DNA of 64,000 bases from Physcia stellaris (taxonomy: Eukaryota; Ascomycota; Lecanoromycetes; Caliciales; Physciaceae), in assembly GCA_018902385.1 (NCBI GenBank), contig JABSSW010000015.1, positions 372,001-436,000 on the forward strand, written 5' to 3'. Position 1 is the first letter of the stretch; the number at the start of each line of letters is the position of its first letter. The notes under the pieces were generated by a model. It made no database searches. It was given only the letters and a program-made list of their open reading frames with translations, and was not told where the DNA came from. Shown in pieces: positions 11,801-24,843 of this stretch. The position numbers and the translations under genes were made by a program.

Positions 11801-14800
11801 TTCGAAAAATAACATTCGATATTTGTATGATTTCATGAAAATAACGAACGTGATAAATTTTTCATTTTTTTCATTCATTCGAAATTTGTTGAAAATCGAT
11901 ATAATATTCAATTTAATCAAATATTTGCAATTTTGCATTTTGATTAAAGTTTTTTCGATCAAAAAAATGAAATATCGATTGCGTTTCGTGATGTGATTAA
12001 ATCGTCGATAATTCACACACAAACGTAATTGATCGTTCGATTTAATTGCAAATAAAACGAACGAAACGTATACAATTTGATTGAATACGATAAAATTTTT
12101 TTGAAAATTATTTTTCAAATATTTTTTTTTTTTTTTGAAAGTTTGAATTCGAACAAAAAATATATTTTGCTTCGAAACAATGAATTGTTATCGTTTAAAA
12201 ATTCGATTTTTGATCGTAAAATCGATGCGATAACAATTGATGATTTTTGAAAATCGAATATTTTTGACAAATGTTTGAAATATTTGAATATTTTTTCATT
12301 ATGCGTTCAAAAATCGACTTGATTTGTTCGTGTTTCAGAATTTCTTTGATCATGACAGCAATTTTCAACGATTCAAAATTTGTTCGCAATGTTTTGAACG
12401 CGAAATCGATTTGATTGATCGTAATGAAAAAACATTGCATTTTTGTTTTTTATTTTTGAAATCGACGAATAAACAAAAAAATTGCATCAATCATCGCGAT
12501 ATTCATGAATCGTTTGAATTCAATTTCGATGATGAAAAAAAATTTCGAAATGTTGTTTTTGATTTTTCAACGTTTGTTGCGTTGTTTTTTCAAGTTTTTT
12601 TTTTGATGAATGTCGTTTTCGTAATTGTTGTGATATCAATTTTTGAATCATTTGATTCGATGATTGACGATTCGTCATCGTCATCGACATTCGAATGAAT
12701 TGAACATTCGAAACATTTCGAATCGAATACATTTGATTCATTTTCTAAAAAAACAAAAACTTGATTTTGAAACGAAACAAAATGATATATCGAGATTTTA
12801 TCATCGTTATATGTTTCGAATCGTTTTTTTGCGATAATAAAATATCACGACGTCAATTAGATACATTTCATCGACGATTTGATTTGAAAATTTTCAAACG
12901 TCGAATTTGAACAATTTGATTGAAATTTGAATATATTGTCATGATGATTGCATTTAGACGATTTGAAAATCAATTTATCGTAAATCATGAAAGTATGATT
13001 TCATGTTTGTTCATTCACGATTTTTTAAAATTATCGAATGATTATTCAAATCGATGATTAACAAAAAAACGATCAATTCGAAATGCAATTTATCGTTAAT
13101 TTAAAATATATGACATAAATTATTGAAAAATTTGACGATCGTCGAATTCAATCAATGATTTCGATTTCAATAAAAATACGAATTTTATGTTCAACATGTT
13201 GCATACAAATTGCGCGATTTTTTTATCAATGAATGCATAATCAATTGCATCAATGTTTATTAAAATTTTTAATTTATGTTTATTATCGTTGAATGATAAC
13301 GTACAATTGATAATTAAAAATCGTTTGATGAAAAAATCAAACAAATCATCGTTGTGAATAAAATTTTTTTTAAACATTTATCAATCGCGTTTTTGATGTG
13401 AATTGTTAATTTTTCGAATCAAAATCATTCGATTCGACGATTAAATTCATGTACGATATTTGCATTTTGTGTCAATGACGTTTTTGATGTTTGTGAACGT
13501 TCGAACATTTTTTTCAAACGTGATTCAATTCGTCACATGTGAAACATTTGTTCGTGACGATTAATTTGTCAATCATCGAATCACGAAATTTGATTTTTAC
13601 ATTGAAATGAAAATGAATCGTTAATTTCACAAAAAAAACGAATGTAACAAATTTCGTGAACGATATCGAAATCGAAACGACAAAAATGAATTTGAATTGA
13701 AATAATTCAAAACGTTGTTGACGTGTTGTCGTTTTTTTTTTTTTGAAATTCGTTTGTCGATTGTAAATTTGTTGAAAAATGATTTTGATTTCGTCAAAAA
13801 TGATAAATTCACGAAAATACACGTTCATAGTTTTTTTCAAATTTCAAAAAATTTTTTTCATTAATTTTTCAATTTTGATAATTTCGTTATAATCTGTTGA
13901 ATTATTGAAACGAAAAAAAATGAAATAAAACGATTAAAATTTTTTGAATATTCATGATCAATGTTCGAAATTGATTACGCATGTTGCGTTTGAAATCAAA
14001 ATTATCGTAAATGTTTGACAAAAATTTCAACATCATAAATCAATTTTTGAAATGATTGAAATCGATATCACGTATCGATTGAATGTGATCGTCAATTTCG
14101 TCGACAATTCAATCAATAACAAAAATAACGACGAACAGATTCGTATTGTAATGATCGTTGTTGATCGTCATTTTATCATGCATTTTCGTTTTTCACACAC
14201 GTCAAATGAAATTCATTTCATCGATAAACGTGAATGAATCAAAATGTTTGACGAAACGACGTTTTTTTGAAACGTTGAAAACAAACGCATCGTCGTCATC
14301 GTTGTTTTCACGTTTTTTTTCGTTGATCGATAAAATTTGATATTTTTTTCAACGCGTCGTATTTGTTTTGAAGAATGTTATAAATTGCATCGTTTTGAAT
14401 TTTCAAAAACGTTTTTTTGTTAACTCGAAATTAATTTTTGCGAATTTGTTGATATTATTTTGAAATTCGTTACAAATTTTGATATTGATTAAAAACTTTC
14501 AAGTAAATGTTTCGATTCGAACGAAAATTTTTTGCAAAAACGATATTTATGATTTTCGATTCATCATTTCAATTGATTGACGTTGATGACGTTCAAAAAT
14601 GAATGATATCGTCATTTTTCATCGATACAATCGATCGAGAAAACGAACTTGCGACGTTTGAATTGAATAACAATTTTTTTCAAAATGTTTGTCGTATTTG
14701 TTTCAAATGACGATCGACTTCGACACGAAAAATTTCAAATGACGAGATTTCAAATGAAGAAAAACTATGATGATTTCGAATCATAACGAGAAATGAAAAC

Positions 14801-14987
14801 TGACGATTGTAAATAAAGAAAAAATTTGTTTATTGTTTGTTTTATCGTTTTTTATCGTCGAAGATTTCGTCGTTGTCTCATCAGAAAAGTTTTTCGTCGT
14901 TTGTTTCGTCAGAAAAACTTGATCGATTTGAAATCTTATTTTTGAACGTTCGCGTATCTCGACGAGCGATAAAGATGAAAATTTATT

Positions 14988-15224
14988 GTAATAATGAATC
15001 GTGTTTGAATAAACGTATTATTGATTAGTTAAACGAAAACAATAAGTTTGCAAAAACAAATAAATACAAAATGATGAAATTGTAAACAATGTGCGAACGT
15101 TGCTTCAAATCACGCTAATCTCGTCAAAAAATTAGAACATAATTCGATTCAGACATATTTGTCTAATCATTTATCATATCAATTACTTATCTGTCAAATC
15201 TATTTGTCAAACATGTTCGTAACA
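14988..15224 (-). repeat. LTR of element A (5' LTR in element orientation)
   Basis: About 237 bp, direct repeat of 8627-8865. The inner boundary is uncertain by a few bases because the first ten positions align poorly. About 24 substitutions separate the copies, 23 of them at CpT/ApG. Confidence 0.85.
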
Positions 15225-15229
15225 TTGCA
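15225..15229. repeat. target-site duplication of element A, right copy
   Basis: TTGCA, differing from the left copy by one C/T transition in a CpT context, in line with the mutation pattern of the island. Confidence 0.75.
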
Positions 15230-15340
15230 GAACGTAATCTGTTCTGTAACGATTAATAAATCAATATATTACATTTCAAACTATACATTTCTGATGTCAA
15301 TAATTCATTAAATTATATTATTTCTAATACGAATTTTACA
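15230..15340 (+). repeat. left LTR of element B, second part
   Basis: 111 bp, colinear with about 21534-21644. It continues the LTR after element A and ends TTTTACA, like the right copy. Confidence 0.88.
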
Positions 15341-18300
15341 TTTTAATCGTTATCATATTTCAAAATAATGTCATTCGTGTATATTTAACAAAACACAATT
15401 TTGTTGTCTCGCATACATCATGTCGAGTTCTGATAATGATTTGTTTTTTGAATTTGTCGAAAATGTTGATTTATTTTTTTGATTGATTTATTACAAACAA
15501 CAAATCGAAAAAAATCACAAAAAAAAATCAGATTCAAAATTCGAATTGTCGAACGTTCGAAATTTGCAATTTTTATTTCATTTATTTTTGTTTCTGTTTT
15601 TGTTTTTGATTTTGATTTTGTTTGAAAATTTTTCGTCATGAAAATTATCAAAACAACATCGAATCAATATAAAAAAAAAATTACAAAAAAAATGAAAAAA
15701 ATATTGCAAACAAATGAAAAATTAATTCACGCAAAACAACGTGAATCATATGATTCAATTTTCGAATTTGATCAAAATCGCATATGCTGATATTTATTTT
15801 AAATCAGACAGCAATGCGAACAAATTTTGAAACGCAAAAATCGATTTTCATTCAAACAAACAATACATTTGAATCGAATTCAAAATTTTTTTTAAAAACG
15901 ACATCGAGCGAACAATCACGTTGCAACAAAATTTTTGAAAAATATCGCAAACACAAACAAAATCACAATCAATCGATTAAAAATTACAATGTCGAACGAG
16001 TAAATATGTTTGCTGAATTGAAATTCGAATTCAAATTCACGAAAACAATGAAATTCAACGATTTTCGTGACGAATTACGTTTGAAATTTCGTTGCATGTT
16101 TTTAAGAAAAAAAAATTTTTACAAAAACGAAAGTTGTTTGAACGATTCAAACGTATGAAAAACGTTCAAATTTTGAAAAAAATTCAAAAATTTCAAAAAC
16201 GTAAAGATTTCGTTCGATATTGACAATTTTGAAAATGAAAACGAAAAATTCAAAATTGCGAAATTCAAAAATAAAAAAATCAAAAATATTAACAAAATCA
16301 ATTCGAATCACGAAGTCAATCAAATCAAAAAATATTCGAATGTATCGTTGATTCGTCAACGAATTTCAAAAAATTCAAAACAAAAATAATTATATAAATT
16401 GTGACAAATCAAATTATCAAATCGAAATTTGCACAAACAAAAAAAACAAAATCATTTTCGTTGATCAAATTTTTGAATCAATCAAAAAATTAATCGATTT
16501 GATGATTTTCGCTCAAATCGTTAAAAAAAAAAAATTTTCGAATTTCGATTTCGATACGTCATTTTTTTTCAGACATGAGCAAAAATCATGTCAACAAAAA
16601 AAAAACGACGCAAAAAATTTAAAAAATTTATAATTCGTAAATGCGTCAAAATCAAAATTAACATACAAAACGAAAATCGAACTTGAAACGAATCGAAAAC
16701 AATATTCGATACAAAAACAAAAATTAATTTGATAAATCATGTTTATGCGAAAAATTAAATTTTCGTCGTTTTGAAATTTTAAATTGTGATACAATAACAG
16801 TTGACAATCATCGTTTGAAAACATATGACGTTTATTTCGTACAATTCGAAATGTCAAACGTCAGAAAAATTAATCGTTTTTTCGAAAAATCGTTTTTGAT
16901 CGTGAATTTGAATTGAAATTTAACGTTAAACATGTTCTGAATACAATTTTCGAAAATCAAAATGAATGAAACGACGACAGTATCAAAACTTGACGTTGCA
17001 AAAAAAACATTTCATTTTCATCACGAATCGTATCGAAAACATCGAATCAAAACAATTGACAAAAAACGTCATCGATAACGAAATCGAAACGTATTTCATG
17101 TTCGTACGAATGTATATTGACAAACAGTTCGACATGCATGAAATGCACGTTTCAAAACGAATTCAAATAGAATTTGTTTTGACGAAAATGAAAAAAAATT
17201 CGATATCAAAATCACGTTTTTCGAAATTTTGAAAACGTATGAAAAACTCGATAACGAAAATAAAATTTACGAATTATCGAATCATGATTCAAACGATCAT
17301 GTTATTGATTTAAAAAAAAACAAAAAATCGTCGCATGAATCAATCTATTTTTTATTTGAAAATGAGTTTCGAATATTACGTGCTTACATCGAAAAACATT
17401 TAATTAACGATTTCATTCGATTTTCACAATTTTTTGCAAAAACGTTCATTTTGTTCGTCAAAAAAAAAAACGATAATTTACGATTATGTGTGAATTACAA
17501 AAATCTTAATGTTTTCACGATAAAAAATAAATATTTTTTATCGTTAATCGATGAAAATTTAAATAAATTCAGCAAAATCGTCAAATATATCAACATCGAT
17601 TTGATTGTTGTTTATCATCGATTGCGTATCAAGCATGAAAACGAATGAAAAACAACTTTTCGTATTCGATATGATCATTTCGAATATAACGTATTTTTTT
17701 TCGATTTCATTAACGTTTCGACGACGTTTCAAGATTTTATCAATCGAATTTTGACGATTCGTTTCGATATTAACGTCATAATATATTTGAACGATATAGT
17801 AATTTATTCGATGAACGTCGAAATTCATATCGACGATGTCAAATGAATTTTTGATCGTTTTAAAAAAAATAAACTATATATTGTTTTTGAAAAATGCAAA
17901 TGATTCGTTGACGAAATAAATTTTCTTGAATTCGTTGTTTCATTCAAAAATACGAATGCAAAACAAAAAAATCGAAATTATTCAACAATGATTTGTATTT
18001 CGCAACGTTTTCGACATTATGCAATTTCTCGACATCGTTAATTTTTATCGACGATTCATTAAACATTTCAATAAAATTGCTGAATTTCTGATCGTTATGT
18101 TAAAAAAATCGCAAAAATTACGAAAAAATACTCGTAAACGTAAACGATATCGAAATTGCAACAAATTTTCGAATATTTACATTTTTTGATCAATAAAACG
18201 TTGAAAATTTTCAAACGATTTCGCAAAACATTTATCGAAACATCAATTTTACGTCATTTCGATTTCGAACGTGTTATTCGAATCGAAATCGACGCATTCG

Positions 18301-21300
18301 ACAAAATCATCGAAATCATTTTATGTCAACAAAACGACGAAAATCATTGATATTTTGTTGCGTATTTTTCGCGCAAAATGATTTCGACCGAATGCAATTA
18401 CGAAATTTGACAAAAAATTGCTAATTATTGTGATTTCGTTCAAACAAAAAAAACATTATTTCGAAAACGCAAAAAAGCAAATTTTTGTTTTTATTGATTA
18501 TCGCAATCTGAAACAATTTATGATCACAATTAAATTATCGTCACGTCAAATTCGATGAATTCAAAAATTGAATCGATACAATTTTTTAATCGATTATCGT
18601 TTCGATAACAAAAATTTTGTTGACGAATTTTCGAAACGATTTGATCACATGATGATTATTAAGAAAAACGTCGAAAACAATCGTCAAATTTTGAAACAAT
18701 TGCAAAAGTCATTGATCGCAAACTCGAAACGTTTCGAAAAATGCGAATAAATGCGATCAAAATCATGAATGCGATACATGTCATGAAACGATTCATGAAT
18801 ACGATGCATAACATGAAACGTCGATCGCATTTAAATGATTTAACAATCGAATCAATCAGCGTTGTTTCGAAAACATTTGATTCAAAAAATTCAAAACGAA
18901 ATCGAATTTCAATCAACGTTGTTTCGAGAATATTCGATTCAAAAAATTCAAAAAATTCGAAACATTCGACTGAACAAAAATCAGACGTGACATTCATAAA
19001 ATGAAAAATTTTTGTGTTAAAATCAGCGATTGTATTTGAATGCGCAATGCATAAAATTCGAATACAAATTGTTTTACGAAAAAAAGCGACATATAACGAC
19101 GAATCAACACAATTATTGTTGAATTTCGTTCGTGATTTGATCGTTAAAAATCAATTCGTTTTTGAAATATGTCGAAAATTAATTATTTCGAAAACAAAAA
19201 CAAATCATTGACAACACAAAAATGAATTTTTGTATTACGACGACGTTGTTTATATTTAAAAAAATTTGCGTGAAAACATTATTCGTGTCAATCACGATAA
19301 TTCGTTCGTTAATTATTTCGACATCGAACGAACGTTGAAATTGATACGTCGAAAATATTATTGATCGAATCAAAATTTTATCGAAATTTTGAAATGCGAC
19401 AACAAATCAAAAACATTGTGAAACATGCGTCGTTTGCAAACGAAACAAAATTTCACGACACAAATCATACGACGAATTTTTTTTTCAATTTTTAAATTTA
19501 AATGAATTGATTTTTTCATGAATTTCGTGATTCAATTTTTTTCAAATAAAACGTGAAATGAAACGATTTACGATTCGATTTTAATAATGATAAATCGTTT
19601 AACGAAAATAATTCATTACATATTAATTATTAAAACGATTTTCGCAAAAAATTTAATCGAAATCATATTTCGCGAAATTATTCGATTTTACGATTTTTTT
19701 TCGTCAATCGTCATCGACAAAAATTTCATTTTCACATTCAAATACAACGATGCGCTGTGTTACGTTTTGAAAATCAAACGTAAATTGTTAATCGTTTTTC
19801 ATTTTCAAATCGATGAACAAATCGAGCGAATGAACAACGTCATGAAACAATTTTTCGCGTTTTCGTCAATTTCGAGCAAAATGATTGAATGAAGTTGTTG
19901 TTCATAATCGAATTCATTTACAATAACAACAAACATGCGTTCACAAACATTTTTTCGTTCGAAATTATGCTTGAATATTCGTTTCGCATGTTTTCGAAAA
20001 AACATGAAACAAAAAAATTAAATTCAAATTCGCAAAAAAACACGTTGAACATTTAATTGAATTATTTCGAATATTGAAAAACAATTTATTCGTGACACAA
20101 CAACAACAAACGAAATACAAAAACGAACGCACGAAATCAATGTCATATAACGTCGAAAATTACGTGAATTTGAACGATAAAAACATCAAAATTAAACGAA
20201 ACAAAAAATTGAAATGAAAATTTTTCGAATCATTCAAAATTTTAAAAATTATAAAAAATCAAGTTTATCGTTTAAATTTATTCAAACGTTGACGCATTCA
20301 CAACGTTTTTCATGTTTTTTTTTTAAAAAAATTCAATTTTAAAAGAAAAAAAAGCGCGCAAACGTCACAATTTTTTGAATTTTCGTATCAAATTGAAAAT
20401 ATCGAATTCGACGAAAACATGAAAATGAAAATCACGAAAAAGTTTTATGAAATCGAAATCATTAAAAATAACAAAATTTTCAAAACAAATGAAATTTCAA
20501 ACAAGTTTTACAACGAATTCGATTTTTATTATTTAATAAAATGAGAAAATTATGAAAACGCGATCTGAAAATTTGCATCGTTTGTCAAGCATTTTCGAAA
20601 AATTTTGCGACAATTTCATAACGAGAATTCAAAAAAATCTGATGTCAATAAAAAAACAAATCATCGAAAATCAAGAAAAAAATGAATTGAAATATTTATT
20701 GCATGTTAACACATTTTCGTTTTCAAAATTTTGTGTGTTATTTATTGTTTAGAATTTACGACGCATGAAAAATTGAATTGTGTCAAAAATATTTTCAAAA
20801 ATTGTTGTTCGATTTGATCGAGCGATAAATCGTTGAATAAAAAATATGAAATGAAATAAAAAAAAAAATTCGAAATTTGAATATCAAATGCGATCGCGAT
20901 TAATGAACGTTTATCGCGTTACACATTTTTTCATGATATCGATGTTGATATTCGAAATAAAAAAATGAAAAAATGAAAAAATGTTCGAATTCAGAATTTT
21001 CTGTCAACAAATCAATTGTCAATCATCATATCGAAAATTGTGAATTGTACGAAATCAAACATTCGATCATGAAAACAACAAACAATTGATTCATCAAATT
21101 ATGTTTTTTTTGAAACATTCAAAAAGATGTTTTTCAAATTTTTAACGCAAACTGATTATTGAATTCGAACGAAAATATTTCGAGATGCGAAAATCACGAT
21201 CATAATGATTTTTCAAATCAATGCAAAATCAAGACAAGCAAAACACGTCAAGACAAACAGAATACGTCAAGATTTTTGTTAACATGTTGATTTCAAAAAA

Positions 21301-21324
21301 CTTCGATGTTTAAAAAGAAACGTA

Positions 21325-21644
21325 TGTAAAAAATAAAAATTCAAAATTTTCGAAAATGCGATTCGCATTTCGTCAAACAATTCGATTATCGAAATTCGAA
21401 TGATTTCGAAAAAAATCAGTTTCAATCATTTTACAACTCGATCAACGATAAACTCAACAAACTCATATTTTCAATCGAAATCGATCGAATTCGTACGATT
21501 GAATAGATAAAATGCAAATAAAAAGCAACTGCAAAACGTAATCTGTTCTATAACGATTAGTAAATCAATATATTACATTTCAAGTTATACATTTCTGATG
21601 TCAATAATTCATTAAATTATATTATTTCTAATACGAATTTTACA
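21325..21644 (+). repeat. right LTR of element B
   Basis: An uninterrupted 320 bp copy, TG...CA, which shows how the left copy was split. It differs from the left copy by about 21 substitutions and a 1-nt length change. Nearly all of the substitutions are at CpT/ApG. Confidence 0.9.
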
Positions 21645-21649
21645 AGATT
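21645..21649. repeat. target-site duplication of element B, right copy
   Basis: The 5 bp AGATT lie immediately outside the right LTR of B and match 8414-8418 exactly. Confidence 0.85.
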
Positions 21650-23130
21650 GTTTATATCATACAAAAAAACATGTTCGTTTATGACGACATGATTGACAAA
21701 CGATTTCGTTTTCGATTCATTGACGTTTTTCGCAAAATTCACGTGACGATCGAAAAATTTTTGATCAAATATCTAGACGAACAATCATAAACTATGCAAA
21801 AAAAATGATGTAATTTTTATGAAAAAAATAAAATTTATTCGTTTATCGAATCACGATATCAAAAATATTGAAAAAATTAAATGAAATGCGAAAAACGTTC
21901 GTCGCATCGAATTTCGTCAAAACGAGAAATTTCGTATGTATTGATTCGTTGAATTTTTCGATTGTATCGCGAAACAATTGATTTACATCGACGAGTTTTT
22001 GTTCAACGAATTTATTGATTGACGTTTTCGAACGTATATTTCAGTTGATCAATTCGATCGATATCATGCAAATCGAAAAAAACTACTTTTGATGTATTTT
22101 CTTTGCATACACGTTGAAAAATTAATTTTCAAATCGATTTCGAAAATATTTATTAATTTCACAAACTATTTACTTTGTACGACAATTAAACAAGATTGAT
22201 TCAACGTCGAAAAGTTTTACGATTGATTATTACATCAATTTTTATTTTTTTGCAATTTTTTTTTTGTTTTTCGAAACGTTATCATAATGAACAATGTCAC
22301 AATACATACAAATTTTCGAATCAAGAAAATTATTGAACAACATGACTGTCAAGTTCGTTATTTTTTTTCGTATTTTTTCGATTTCAATTCAATTGAATTG
22401 AATTTTTCTGTTTTTAAAATTTGAATTAAACAACATTTTCATGAAATATGATCAAATTATGACGACGATTTTGAAAACTTTTTAAAATACGCAATAAAAA
22501 AAAATCAATGTGACAAATTTTTTAAAAAACATTTCAAACATACGATGTACGATCGTTTCATTTTCGAAATCGATATGCAAAATTTCAATGCACGATTGAT
22601 CGTTCAAAAATTCGATATAAATTTTGAATAAAAAAATATTTTTATTTGTTAATAAATGATTGCAAAATCGATGTATTATTTCAATTAATCATAAAATTTT
22701 GTATCGAAACATTCACATTATTTTCAATCAATTTATTCATGTCGCAAATTAGACAACGCATTCGCAAAACGTCATTGCGATTTGAAACGTTTCAAATCGT
22801 CGTCGAAATCAAACGTTATATCGTCAAATATATTCAAATCGATAATTCGTTGATGATGAAATTTCGAAAAATCGAACATGATTTTCAAATGTTTTGTTTT
22901 GAAAAATTTGATTTTCATTATTTGCGACATCGTTTTGAGTTTTTTTTTTTCATTTTCGCGAAGAATGTTTTGTATTTTTCAATTGAAAAAAATCGTTACG
23001 ATGTTTGATTCGTTTTCGAGAACGTCAATGAAATTCGACGAAACGTTGAAAATAAAATTTTTGTTGTTATTTGACAACGAATTCGACGAGATTGAATTCG
23101 AAAAAATTGATCGTTTTACAAAATCGAAAA

Positions 23131-23220
23131 ATGATGAAAAAGATGCACGACGTCGACGAAATGATAAAAAAAATGCACGATGTCGACGAAATGACGAAAA
23201 AAATGCACGACGTCGACGAA
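23131..23220 (+). repeat. three tandem 30-nt units inside element C
   Basis: Three units of exactly 30 nt (23131-23160, 23161-23190, 23191-23220), each ending GTCGACGAA, with a partial fourth after them. The shared period is a multiple of three. One frame gives repeated KKMHDVDEM; another gives a basic, Asn/Arg-rich repeat. This may be a charged tail of the transposase or a simple tandem expansion. Confidence 0.75.
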
Positions 23221-24843
23221 ATGAAAAAATTCATGACGACGACGACAACGACGCGATTTAAATTCAAGAAAAAAAAATCTTGTCGACGAATTGTACGTTT
23301 ACTCATTCGATTCATGATTTTCATGACGTTTTGATGCATGTCGATTTTCATGATTTTTTTTTGCATTTTCAAACATGTTTGCATCATGTTTTGCGTATTC
23401 AAAATTTTTTTTTTTCGTTTTTATTTGTTGTGTTTGTTGTAAAAACTTTTTCGAAAAATCGTTATCGAATTTTGAATTTTCGTTAAATCATTTGTACAAT
23501 TTGAAAAACGATTTTGTAAACGTTATATCAAGTTTTTTTGTTGAATAATTTTGATTCATTTGAATTGCTGCTTTTGTGTCATGTTATAATGATCGTTGTC
23601 ATCGTTTACTCAATATCAATTTTTTTTTTATCATCAAATTCAAATTTCGAATTGATGCAACGTTCATTCATACATATTCAGCGATTCATCAAGTTTTTGT
23701 TGAGTTTGCTCATCGTTTCGAATTCGATTTTTCGAGTTTTCGCTTGCTCAAACAACTGATTCGTACGTGTAAAACGCTGTCTGAATCGTGATGTAATTGT
23801 AATATTTTTTTCGATCGAATCATTTGAAAACGACTCACGTATTCGTTTCTTTTTTGTTTTTTTCGCTGTTTCGACAAATTGTTTATCAACGACGACGACG
23901 ATGTTGAAAATAATAACGAAATTGAGTTTTCATTCTTTGTTTTTTGCAATGATGAGCTCGATCAGTGAATTTCATTCGATTTGTGATAATTTTTTCATCG
24001 TTTTTCGTTTTTGAATAATTTTATTATGTTTGATTTTAACGATCGCAAAAATGATAATAATGTTTCATTTCAAATTTTTATCGTTTTTTTGCGTTATAAT
24101 TTTTCGAATTGATTTTCGAGATTTAAAATTTTGAAATCATTGAAAAAACGTTCGTCGAAATTATTTTTTCAAACGTGTTTTTATCGATTCGATAATTGAC
24201 GTTGACGATGATTAAAAAATTGCTCTGAATTTTCTCAATCGTCAATTTTTTCAAATTTGACGTGAATATATTATCGTTGTTGTCTCGATCGATTGTCAAC
24301 TCGTTCAAATAACGACGTTTGATTTTCTTCTCGTCAAATTGAATCATTTCAGTCTTTCATGCTTTTTTTTTTTCGATTTTTTTTTGAATTTCTTTTTTTT
24401 GTCATCGTTCAACGATTTTCGTTTGACGTTCATTCTCGAGTCGTTATCGCTTTCGAGTTTTTTTGATCGTCGCAATATTGTTCGAGTCGCGTTCAATGAT
24501 TTCAACATTTGCGACGATTTCGAGCGTGTTTTCGACGACGAGAAAAAAAAGATTTTTCTTCGTAAACGATCGACTGTTACGAGCAAAAAATTGAACAAAA
24601 AAAACTTGAACGAAAAGAATTTGAACGAAAGAAATTTGAACAAATGTTTGAGCAACACGCAAACGTTTTGACGATTGTTTGACACGAATGAAAATTCGAA
24701 AAAAAAAAAACATCGAGAATTTTTTTGAAAAATCATTTTGATTGCGACGATGAAAAAACATGATCGAAAACATCAAAAATATGTTAAGCGAAATATACAG
24801 AAACTTCGATGCAACAATTCAGATATCAACGAAATGTGAATTA

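Larger units (their letters stand above)
8627..15224 (-). mobile_element. Element A: Ty3/Gypsy LTR retrotransposon fossil, minus strand, inside the left LTR of B
   Basis: LTRs lie at 8627-8865 and about 14988-15224. On the coding (minus) strand the LTR begins TGTTACGAACATG, a typical TGTTA start. The flanking 5 bp duplication is CTGCA (8622-8626) and TTGCA (15225-15229), which differ by one transition. Coding runs right to left: gag with a zinc-knuckle-like CFTCDELNH (about 13.5-13.85 kb), protease (about 13.1-13.4 kb), reverse transcriptase (about 11.5-12.1 kb, with QLRLCVNYRRFNHIT), RNase H (about 11.1-11.3 kb) and integrase (about 9.7-10.9 kb). It is a full-length, heavily broken fossil with dozens of breaks. 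It is the youngest of the three layers, because it interrupts B. Confidence 0.88.
8419..21644 (+). mobile_element. Element B: Ty3/Gypsy LTR retrotransposon fossil, plus strand, interrupted by element A
   Basis: The left LTR (8419-8626 plus 15230-15340, together 319 bp) and right LTR (21325-21644, 320 bp) both run TG...CA. A perfect 5 bp duplication AGATT flanks the element (8414-8418 and 21645-21649). The internal part, about 15341-21324, reads on the plus strand. Translated fragments show a gag-like region (about 15.6-16.2 kb), protease/pol start (about 16.9 kb), reverse transcriptase (about 17.2-17.9 kb, with LRLCVNYKNLN), RNase H (about 18.1-18.5 kb) and integrase core (about 19.2-19.9 kb, with HFQIDEQIERMN). 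A Gypsy-type 3' region follows, possibly with a chromodomain-like end near 20.3-20.6 kb. That domain order defines Ty3/Gypsy (Metaviridae). It is heavily broken, with dozens of breaks from hypermutation, and is a fossil. It is younger than C and older than A. Confidence 0.88.

Noticed and set aside
8627-21644. Dating A and B by LTR divergence
   Set aside because: The differences come from directed hypermutation, not clock-like drift, so only the relative order is safe.
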